Origin: Mongoliitalea lutea
GTDB taxonomy: Bacteria; Bacteroidota; Bacteroidia; Cytophagales; Cyclobacteriaceae
Direction of reading: 5' to 3'
NCBI RefSeq assembly: GCF_014652135.1
Contig: NZ_BMYF01000002.1
Coordinates: forward strand, 1-64,000
DNA length: 64,000 nucleotides
Position 1 is the first letter of the stretch. The number at the start of each line of letters is the position of its first letter. Both the position numbers and the translations under genes were made by a program. Positions 32,727-38,857 of the stretch are shown in pieces. The notes under the pieces were generated by a model. It ran no database searches and was not told the DNA's origin. It saw only the letters and a list, made by a program, of their open reading frames with translations.

Positions 32727-32942
32727 ATGAAATTAGACAGAAAGGCGTTTAAAATCCAGTCATTTGAAGAAGCGGCTGATCATCAGCAATATTACAGAGA
32801 ACTTCCTGAAGAGGAAAAAGAAGATCTTTTCTTTAAATTGATGCAAGCTGCTTATGGATTTGTAGGAAAAGATTGGCCAAGAATGGATAGAAATCATTTT
32901 GAGGAAAGAACTTTAGTGAAACGTGGAAAAAGTAAGACTTAA
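32727..32942 (+). CDS. Small partner protein of a nucleotidyltransferase
   Basis: A 71-residue basic/acidic protein (MKLDRKAFKIQSFEEAADHQQYY, then PEEEKEDLFFKLMQAAYGF, PRMDRNHFEERTLVK). Small proteins with this start (LDxxAFKIQxFEEA) and the PRMD..xF ending are found directly before nucleotidyltransferase genes in Bacteroidota. Their function is not established; a toxin-antitoxin-like or regulatory partnership is a reasonable guess. Its 3' end overlaps the nucleotidyltransferase start by 20 bases. The ATG at 32727 is preferred over the TTG two codons earlier. Confidence 0.72.
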   Translation: MKLDRKAFKIQSFEEAADHQQYYRELPEEEKEDLFFKLMQAAYGFVGKDWPRMDRNHFEERTLVKRGKSKT

Positions 32943-33399
32943 TATTTTCAATGATGATTTTAAAGACTTTATTGAAAGTCTGAATAAGTTTGATGTTGAG
33001 TATATACTTATTGGGGGATATGCTGTTGTTCTTCACGGGTACCACCGAACAACCGGTGATTTAGATATTTGGGTTAATCAGACTGAAAGTAACTTCAATA
33101 AACTACTTAAAGCTTTTTCTTTTTTTGGTTTCCCTACTCATGCCATTGATCTTAAAAGATTTTTAAATGCTGATGATTATAATGTTTTTACTTTCGGTAG
33201 ACCCCCTATGGCAATAGATATTGTTACCTCTATTCAAGGAGTGGATTTTGAAAATGCTATGAAAAATATCAAAAAAATTGAAGTGCAGGGTATTGAAATC
33301 AATCTTTTGAGTATGTCCGACCTAGTGTCTACCAAAAAGGCGTCAGGTAGATATAAGGATCTGGATGATTTAGATAATTTAGATTATGACAACATATAA
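32923..33399 (+). CDS. MNT/AbiEii-like nucleotidyltransferase
   Basis: A 158-residue protein of the polymerase-beta nucleotidyltransferase superfamily. The hallmark GG motif is LIGGYAVVLHG, followed by the metal-binding pair in TTGDLDIWV. A third acidic position is likely the Asp in MAIDIVTSI. The rest (INLLSMSDLVSTKKASGRYKDLDDLDNL) matches the tail of DUF6036/AbiEii-like proteins, which act on nucleotides or tRNA in some toxin-antitoxin systems. The start is GTG at 32923, inside the preceding gene; the gene also overlaps the flavodoxin gene by 14 bases. The target is unknown. Confidence 0.82.
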   Translation: MEKVRLNIFNDDFKDFIESLNKFDVEYILIGGYAVVLHGYHRTTGDLDIWVNQTESNFNKLLKAFSFFGFPTHAIDLKRFLNADDYNVFTFGRPPMAIDIVTSIQGVDFENAMKNIKKIEVQGIEINLLSMSDLVSTKKASGRYKDLDDLDNLDYDNI

Positions 33400-33970
33400 A
33401 ATTGGGAGACTGCTATTGCTCATAGGATTGATTTTACTATGGAGTCATTCCACAAAGGCCCAATCATATCCTACTATCCTCATTGCCTATCACTCAGAAT
33501 CAGGTAAAACCCAAGCCATGGCAGAAGCCGTAGCCAAAGGTGTGGCAGCTATTGATGGGGTGCGTGGTGTGCTAAAACCACTGTCGGAAGTAACTGAAAA
33601 TGATATTCTTCGTGCTTCGGCCATTATTTTAGGCTCTCCCGTTTACAATGGAAATTTGAGCCCGGAAGTACAAGTTTTTATCAATTCTTGGCCATTTGAA
33701 GGTCGACCACTAAAAAATAAAATAGGTGCTGTATTTGTCACGGGTGGAGGCTTTTCCATAGGAGAGGAGGCTACCATGTTTGCCATGATCCGATCCATGA
33801 TGATTCACGGAATGATTATCGTAGGTGGGGATGAGCTGGAGGCTGCTTTTGGTGCTTCTGCGATTACAGGTGAAGGAGATTTTGCTGGAAAGGAAGTGGA
33901 TGATATTTTTTTGAAAAAGGCCGAGGGGTTAGGTCTAAGGGTAGGGGAGATAGTTCTAGGTTTTCACTGA
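33386..33970 (+). CDS. Exported flavodoxin/WrbA-like protein
   Basis: A 194-residue protein with a hydrophobic N-terminal signal (LLLLIGLILLWSHSTKAQ) followed by a flavodoxin fold. The FMN phosphate loop is AYHSESGKTQAMAEAVAKG. The second flavin loop is GSPVYNGNLSPEVQVFINSW, and FVTGGGFSIGEEATMFAMI lies over the isoalloxazine. This matches WrbA/NAD(P)H:quinone oxidoreductase-type proteins, which are normally cytoplasmic; the signal peptide suggests a periplasmic version. It overlaps the nucleotidyltransferase gene by 14 bases, which suggests co-transcription, though a functional link is not obvious. Confidence 0.85.
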   Translation: MTTYKIGRLLLLIGLILLWSHSTKAQSYPTILIAYHSESGKTQAMAEAVAKGVAAIDGVRGVLKPLSEVTENDILRASAIILGSPVYNGNLSPEVQVFINSWPFEGRPLKNKIGAVFVTGGGFSIGEEATMFAMIRSMMIHGMIIVGGDELEAAFGASAITGEGDFAGKEVDDIFLKKAEGLGLRVGEIVLGFH

Positions 33971-34105
33971 TTTTAATTATTTTAGAGAAGCTAGCCTAAA
34001 TTGTTTTATCGATTGTAACAAATAATCTTTTTATCAAATATATTTCATTCAAAAATATTCCATAAAAATAAGTGACTTTATCAGTTAACTAGTGTCCAAT
34101 ATGTG

Positions 34106-34678
34106 ATGACGACCAAAGAAAAGTTAAAAAGTTTAACTGATGAAGAATTGGCTATGAATATGGCCAAGACTCTTGATATTCTATATTTTGAAGAATTATA
34201 CAACCGGTATGAAAATCTTGTTTACACTAAGTGTGTAAGCTTCACCAAATCAAAGACTGTTGCCCAGGATATTGCACATGATATTTTTTTAAAACTCTAT
34301 GTAAGCATAGGTAAGTTTGAAGGGAAATCTAAATTTTCTACTTGGCTTTACAGTTTGACATATAATCATTGTGTCAACTATATTAATAGAGATAAAGATG
34401 CTCAAATGATGAGAAATGCCACCGATACAGATGATTTGCTCAATCTTCAGAGCACCGAAGATGAATTGCAAATACAAGTGATGGAAGTGGAAAAGCTTAA
34501 GGCTGCTTTGGAGCTGATTGAGCCGGAAGATAAAATGATCCTACTACTCAAATATCAAGATGAAGCAAGTATCAAAGACCTGGAAAAACTCTATGAAATC
34601 GGTGCAAGTGCTGTCAAGATGAGGTTAAGTAGAGCAAAAAGTAAATTAATGAAAGCGTATAAAACTGTTCGGATATGA
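34106..34678 (+). CDS. ECF-type RNA polymerase sigma factor
   Basis: A 190-residue sigma-70 family protein. Region 2 is clear (FEELYNRYENLVYTKCVSFTKSKTVAQDIAHDIFLKLYVSIGKFEGKSKFSTWLYSLTYNHCVNYI). Region 4 is LELIEPEDKMILLLKYQDEASIKDLEKLYEIGASAVKMRLSRAKSKL. The ATG at 34106 is preferred to the GTG immediately before it. Its stop overlaps the ATG of a 59-residue protein by 4 bases. The operon continues into an MscS-like channel, a one-span protein and a lipoprotein, suggesting an envelope or osmotic stress regulon. Confidence 0.92.
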   Translation: MTTKEKLKSLTDEELAMNMAKTLDILYFEELYNRYENLVYTKCVSFTKSKTVAQDIAHDIFLKLYVSIGKFEGKSKFSTWLYSLTYNHCVNYINRDKDAQMMRNATDTDDLLNLQSTEDELQIQVMEVEKLKAALELIEPEDKMILLLKYQDEASIKDLEKLYEIGASAVKMRLSRAKSKLMKAYKTVRI

Positions 34679-34854
34679 GTAGAGAGAACCCTTTTAAACT
34701 ATTAGACCAACAACTGGAAGCAGCACCGCCTGAGCTCCGTGGGAAAGTGATGGCGGATGTGTCCAAAGCAAAATTGATTTTGGAAATAGCAAGCCTTTTC
34801 GGTGATGCATTACCGGCATCAATCAATGACTTATTTATAAATAACAAGAGATAA
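34675..34854 (+). CDS. 59-residue protein coupled to the sigma factor
   Basis: A short frame from ATG (34675) to TAA (34852-34854), overlapping the sigma stop by 4 bases and ending 12 bases before the channel gene. It reads MSRENPFKLLDQQLEAAPPELRGKVMADVSKAKLILEIASLFGDALPASINDLFINNKR in outline: a polar start with PPELRGKVM, one amphipathic helix (about 22-43), and a polar tail. It has no membrane span and no zinc motif. Its position matches that of anti-sigma or sigma-modulating proteins, but that role is inferred from place only. Confidence 0.72.
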   Translation: MSRENPFKLLDQQLEAAPPELRGKVMADVSKAKLILEIASLFGDALPASINDLFINNKR

Positions 34855-34866
34855 AATAAAAAAGAT

Positions 34867-35694
34867 ATGCAAACAGTAACTGATTGGGCAGAAGTCACAT
34901 TAAACACCTTTTTGAAAATGGGAGAGCAACTGAGTTCCAATTTATTGAGTGTTTTAGGCGCAGTAATCATTCTGGTTCTTGGCTGGTTGACTACTAAATT
35001 AATAACATTTATTTTGGGTAAGGTTTTGGAAAAATCAAAGATTGATGCTTTGTCCCATAAGCTTAACGAGAGTAAATCATTTGGAAATTCAAAAATTGAA
35101 TTTGATTTATCCAAAGTCATAATTGCCTTTGTCAAGTGGATCATGTATTTGGTATTCTTGACCGTGGCAGCTGACATCTTGAATTGGACTGTTATTTCTA
35201 ATGAAATCACCAATTTGCTGGCTTATTTGCCTAAGTTGTTCAGCGCTTTGGCCTTGTTGATCATTGGTCTGTATATAGCCAATTTTATCAAAAAAGCCAT
35301 CAAAGGATTGCTGGAAGCTATTGCGTTTTCAGGAGCAGGGTTAGTCAGCAGTATTATATTTTTCATTATTGCTATCATTTTTACCCTGACAGCACTCAAC
35401 CAAGCTGGAATTGATATCAGTGTAATTACTGGTAATCTGATCATCATTGTTGGAGGGGTTGTCTTAACTCTTGTAATATCCATAGGAGTGGGGTCAATTG
35501 AGTTGGTTCAAAAGTCTCTGTACACCTATTATGTAAGAAGAAACTATTCCACAGGTGACCAGGTGACTTTCAAAAATAAAAAAGGTACTATTCAGTCTAT
35601 AGGAAACCTAACCGTGGTGATTGCCTCTGAGGAAGGAGAATTCCACGTCCCTATCAAAGATTTCGCAAACGAAGTAACGATAAGAACTAAATGA
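34867..35694 (+). CDS. MscS-like mechanosensitive channel family protein
   Basis: A 275-residue membrane protein with about five spans (near 27-52, 83-104, 122-139, 155-181, 185-213). The first and third carry the repeated conserved helix of the MscS-related TM_helix family (LGAVIILVLGWLTTKLITFILGKVLEK; PKLFSALALLIIGLYIANFIKKAIKGLL). A beta-domain-like end (YSTGDQVTFKNKKGTIQSIGNLTVVIASEEGEFHVPIKDF) follows. Such proteins sit in the inner membrane and are thought to respond to membrane tension. It is third in the sigma operon, with 12 bases before it and 3 after. Confidence 0.85.
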   Translation: MQTVTDWAEVTLNTFLKMGEQLSSNLLSVLGAVIILVLGWLTTKLITFILGKVLEKSKIDALSHKLNESKSFGNSKIEFDLSKVIIAFVKWIMYLVFLTVAADILNWTVISNEITNLLAYLPKLFSALALLIIGLYIANFIKKAIKGLLEAIAFSGAGLVSSIIFFIIAIIFTLTALNQAGIDISVITGNLIIIVGGVVLTLVISIGVGSIELVQKSLYTYYVRRNYSTGDQVTFKNKKGTIQSIGNLTVVIASEEGEFHVPIKDFANEVTIRTK

Positions 35695-35697
35695 TTT

Positions 35698-36282
35698 ATG
35701 GGAAACAACAATGAATCAAATATGGCGAAATCAGATGGATTTGGCGCTGGAAATGCACCAAAAGAGAGTAAGGTGAAAAAGCTTTTACTTAATAATAAAC
35801 TGATCATTTTGCTTTTGCTCCTGCTGTTAATTGTATTTGCTTGGGGACAAATCAAACTCAATAAGGCCAATAGAGATGCAGATAAGAAGATTGAAGAAAT
35901 AAGCGTTTCTTACAATCTTAAATTTGACAGCTTGCAATTGGCTTCTAAGGAAAGAATGTCCAAAGTTTTCTCCTGGTCAGTCCGAAGTGAATTGATTCGA
36001 GAAAATGTCGAACAAGTGGCTGTCTTGATCAATAATTATGTTCAGGAAGAGGGAGTGAAGAATGTAAAACTCATCAATCCAACATCTCAAATGGTAGTAC
36101 TCTCTACCAATAAAAGAGAGGAAAACAGGGCATTTGAATCTCCTGAGCTGCTCAATTTAAATCAATTGGAAGTTCATCAGACAGAGGAAACCTTGATACA
36201 TTTGATCCCCATCATGGGACTCAATCAACGAATGGCGATTCTGGTAGTCGAATATATTTCCGAAAAAAATGTGACCAAGTAA
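35698..36282 (+). CDS. One-span membrane protein of the sigma operon
   Basis: A 194-residue protein of unknown family. A polar N-terminus is followed by a Lys-rich segment and one strong hydrophobic span at about 34-51 (IILLLLLLLIVFAWG). The rest is probably periplasmic: a coiled stretch (LNKANRDADKKIEEISVSYNLKFDSLQ), then a small alpha/beta domain with VKLINPTSQMVVLSTNKREENRAF and LIHLIPIMGLNQRMAILVVEYI. The last part recalls extracytoplasmic sensor (PAS/CACHE-like) folds, but no signalling domain is attached. The ATG follows the channel stop by 3 bases. Confidence 0.7.
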   Translation: MGNNNESNMAKSDGFGAGNAPKESKVKKLLLNNKLIILLLLLLLIVFAWGQIKLNKANRDADKKIEEISVSYNLKFDSLQLASKERMSKVFSWSVRSELIRENVEQVAVLINNYVQEEGVKNVKLINPTSQMVVLSTNKREENRAFESPELLNLNQLEVHQTEETLIHLIPIMGLNQRMAILVVEYISEKNVTK

Positions 36283-36317
36283 ATGTTTCTGTGTCTAAAA
36301 AGTATAAATCAAACATT

Positions 36318-36737
36318 ATGAAAACGAACAAAATCATCCAATTATCAGTATTCGTGTTACTTCTATTTGCCCTGGGAGCTTGCAGTAAAAAATACACTTT
36401 CCCAGTTTCTACAGTAACCCCATCTGCGGATGGTGAGGTTAAAGTCAAAAAGCAAAAAGGCGGAATTTATTCCTTTGAAACTGCAGTGGAAAATCTAGCA
36501 GACCCGACGAGACTTACTCCACCTAAGGCTCATTATATAGTTTGGGTTCAAAATGAGGAAGGAGAATTTCAAAATGTTGGAGAGTTGGAACTTTCCCGAA
36601 GAAGCAAGGCCAAATTAGAAGGGGCTTTGACTTACAAACCAATTTATTTCTTTGTTACTGCCGAAGATGTTAAAAACACCAATGTGCCGAATCTTGAGCA
36701 AACTATATTCAAGAGTGAAAGATTAAGGTTAAAATAA
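36318..36737 (+). CDS. Lipoprotein, last gene of the sigma operon
   Basis: A 139-residue lipoprotein; the signal ends in LFALGAC (Cys near 22). The mature domain is a small beta-rich fold (KYTFPVSTVTPSADGEVKVKKQKGGIYSFETAVENL, HYIVWVQNEEGEFQNVGELEL) ending in a segment about threshold or load (ALTYKPIYFFVTAEDVKNTNVP). A similar arrangement is seen in anti-sigma-like KowA/DUF-type lipoproteins, but I cannot name the family. The ATG at 36318 is chosen because it begins the signal peptide; a GTG 9 codons earlier is also in frame. A very strong terminator follows. Confidence 0.75.
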   Translation: MKTNKIIQLSVFVLLLFALGACSKKYTFPVSTVTPSADGEVKVKKQKGGIYSFETAVENLADPTRLTPPKAHYIVWVQNEEGEFQNVGELELSRRSKAKLEGALTYKPIYFFVTAEDVKNTNVPNLEQTIFKSERLRLK

Positions 36738-36740
36738 ATC

Positions 36741-36784
36741 TCAAACTAGAAAACGCAACTTTTCAGTTGCGTTTTCTAGTTTGA
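36741..36784. terminator. 20-bp perfect-stem terminator
   Basis: TCAAACTAGAAAACGCAACT (36741-36760) and its exact complement (36765-36784) flank a TTTC loop. It directly follows the last gene of the sigma operon. The GC-rich centre with A/T-rich ends fits a bidirectional terminator. Confidence 0.82.
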
Positions 36785-36870
36785 AAAATTGAAGAATGAT
36801 AAGAGCTTATAGCCCAGGATTTATTTGTCTATTTTTATTCAAACTCAAATCTAATCGTCTAGGTTAAGAT

Positions 36871-37473
36871 TTAGTTTAAGAATACATCTTCTTTTTTTAA
36901 CCAAAAGGAATTGATCAATACTCTGTGCGAAGTTTGAAAATAGGGAGTGATGTCGGTAATTATTTTTTTTGCATAAAGCTTGTTGTCAAATTCATTTTTC
37001 CATTTATGTAACATAGAAGACATCAATGTATTTTTTGAAAGCTCATCAAAAAAAATGTACGCATTAGGAATGAAGTTTTTGGGGTGAGTAAAAAAGACAT
37101 CAGTTAATTTTTGGAATCTTTCATGTTGGTCGAACAATATAGCCGTAAGATTATTAATAATGAGAAATTCTCTTTGATAAGGCTCGCTGGCAAACAAGTA
37201 ACTAACATCTGTTAAAAGCATGCGCTTGTAAAAGGCAAGCTTATCAGCGCTGATTTTTTTATAAAACCAAGAGTCAACGAGTACATCTACTGCTTCTTGA
37301 AGACTAAGGCTTTGTAAGCGCATTTTCAAATAAAATAGTTTGTTAGCTTTCGTTGAGTTTACTGTTAAATTAAGGAAATTAAGAGCTAAATCAATCTCAT
37401 CAGTTTTTAATTCTAATGGTTGATAGGAGTAGTTTACCGAAACAATCTTACAGGTATTGATGTATTCTTCCAT
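36871..37473 (-). CDS. Hypothetical protein
   Basis: A 200-residue, mostly helical protein with no signal peptide and no membrane span. It is rich in Leu, Phe, Lys and Asn (LALNFLNLTVNSTKANKLFYLKMRLQSLSLQEAVDVLV, FLIINNLTAILFDQHERFQKLTDVFF, SSMLHKWKNEFDNKLYAKKIITDI). I see no catalytic or DNA-binding motif. It is a lone leftward gene and AT-richer than its neighbours, which may mean it was acquired. The possibility of a phage- or defence-linked function cannot be judged from the sequence. Confidence 0.65.
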   Translation of the reverse strand: MEEYINTCKIVSVNYSYQPLELKTDEIDLALNFLNLTVNSTKANKLFYLKMRLQSLSLQEAVDVLVDSWFYKKISADKLAFYKRMLLTDVSYLFASEPYQREFLIINNLTAILFDQHERFQKLTDVFFTHPKNFIPNAYIFFDELSKNTLMSSMLHKWKNEFDNKLYAKKIITDITPYFQTSHRVLINSFWLKKEDVFLN

Positions 37474-37727
37474 TTTTTTTAAACAATGAGTGTAAATACT
37501 TTCTAGGAATTAAGTTTAAACACGGTAACTCAATGAGAGTATAGAACCAATAATTTAACCTTATGACACATTTGTTTTAAAAAGTCACTACTGTTGTAGA
37601 TATTCTTTTTTAATATCTCAGTTTTAAAAAAGGCTGATATATTGTTACCTGAATGTTACCAGTTTCTAGGTTTAAGTTAAGATAAGCTTTCCTAAGTGTT
37701 ATTATTCAGTTACCATACACTCCTCGG
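37474..37727. other. Gene-free AT-rich divergent spacer
   Basis: The spacer between the leftward hypothetical gene and the rightward LRR lipoprotein gene is 358 bases long. This left part is AT-rich and shows no convincing repeat, RNA or coding frame. The right part holds the promoter and inverted repeat listed separately. Confidence 0.5.
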
Positions 37728-37760
37728 TTTGGAATTTTTTGAAGCTTGGGCCTACGTTTG
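37728..37760 (+). promoter_or_regulatory. Consensus promoter of the LRR lipoprotein gene
   Basis: TTTG (37728-37731), 21 bases, TACGTTTG (37753-37760): an exact match to TTTG-N17-23-TAnnTTTG. The transcript would start near 37765, leaving a leader of about 65 bases. Confidence 0.7.
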
Positions 37761-37789
37761 TCACATCCAATGCAAGGATAATCGTAGGC
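37750..37789 (+). promoter_or_regulatory. Inverted repeat across the promoter and start site
   Basis: GCCTACG (37750-37756) and CGTAGGC (37783-37789) are exact inverted copies, with ATCC/GGAT (37765-37768, 37776-37779) nested inside. The left arm covers the -7 element, so it may be an operator; the inner part could also fold in the RNA leader. Confidence 0.45.
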
Positions 37790-37831
37790 TAAACTAAACT
37801 TTATATACTTATGAATTACCGAGTTTTATCA

Positions 37832-38752
37832 ATGAAAACCACCAAACTTATTGCAGCATTTGCTGTACTTTTATTTGCTTTCACAGCATGTAATGATGAT
37901 GAAGATCCTCAGGTAACTGATCCTAATGATGAATTAGTCACAATTTCTGACGGAGAACTTTTAGAGATTATTCTGGAAGAATTAAATCTCAGAAATGCAT
38001 CTGATCTCACCAAAGGAAGAATACTTGAATTGACTGAATTAAATCTGAGCAATTCAGTGGTAGCGTCATTTCAAGGCTTGGAGCAAGCAGAAAATTTAGA
38101 GGTGCTATTAGCGAGAAATATTGAGGTTGCTGATCTTAGCCCGCTTTCAAGTTTGACCAAATTGAAGGAAATTGATATGAGAGATGCATTGATGCCAACG
38201 AGTCTTTCATTCTTAAGTCCTTTGGAGAACCTTGTAAGTATTGATTTTCAAAACACTGCTGTAGCAAATATTTCTGCCTTGAGTGGAAAAACAACGTTGA
38301 TCCATATCAATTTGAGAGAAACAGACGTAACTGATATTTCTCCATTGACAGGTATGACCCAATTAGAATTTTTGAACTTGAATAGAGCTGGAGGAGGTAA
38401 TGGTATCTCCAATGCAGAAATAATCATTCCAATGGACAAGTTGTATTACCTAAGTTTGAGAAACACGAATCTTGGAGATGAATTATTTGCGCAGATTTTT
38501 GCTAATAAAACATTACTTGTTGAGTGTAATATTAGAAATACTGGTATTACAAGCATCGAGCCTTTGATCCCATTGTTTGAGGCAGGTGCCTTTACGCAAA
38601 CCCTTTCTGACCGATTTGGAAATAAGATTTCTTTGGATTTGCAGAATAACCCAATCACTGATTTGTGTTTGATTGCTCCATTTGCAAATAATTTTCCAGA
38701 AGGAGAACTAGAATGGTCTGCGGTGGCTGGTGATTTAAGCAACTGCGACTAA
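37832..38752 (+). CDS. Leucine-rich-repeat lipoprotein
   Basis: A 306-residue lipoprotein; the signal ends in LFAFTAC and is followed by an acidic NDDEDP stretch typical of surface-exposed Bacteroidota lipoproteins. From about 70 to 240 there are internalin-like LRRs (LTELNLSNSVVASFQGLEQ, LSPLSSLTKLKEIDM, ISALSGKTTLIHINL, ISPLTGMTQLEFLNL). It probably binds a protein or glycan at the cell surface. The ATG at 37832 begins the signal directly; an ATG 7 codons upstream is also in frame. It has its own consensus promoter and is followed by a hairpin before the TonB receptor gene, so the two may be partly uncoupled. Confidence 0.86.
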   Translation: MKTTKLIAAFAVLLFAFTACNDDEDPQVTDPNDELVTISDGELLEIILEELNLRNASDLTKGRILELTELNLSNSVVASFQGLEQAENLEVLLARNIEVADLSPLSSLTKLKEIDMRDALMPTSLSFLSPLENLVSIDFQNTAVANISALSGKTTLIHINLRETDVTDISPLTGMTQLEFLNLNRAGGGNGISNAEIIIPMDKLYYLSLRNTNLGDELFAQIFANKTLLVECNIRNTGITSIEPLIPLFEAGAFTQTLSDRFGNKISLDLQNNPITDLCLIAPFANNFPEGELEWSAVAGDLSNCD

Positions 38753-38764
38753 CAATAAAAATAT

Positions 38765-38794
38765 GGCTGATTGAGAGAAAGGACTCAATCAGCC
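38765..38794 (+). terminator. Hairpin between LRR and TonB receptor genes
   Basis: GGCTGATTGAG (38765-38775) pairs exactly with CTCAATCAGCC (38784-38794). There is no T-run after it, so it may be a partial terminator or a processing/stabilising hairpin rather than a full stop. Confidence 0.45.
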
Positions 38795-38857
38795 TAATTC
38801 CTCCATCAATCATTAGCTGTATTCAGGTGGTATTTGCCACCCTCAAATCTCACAACC

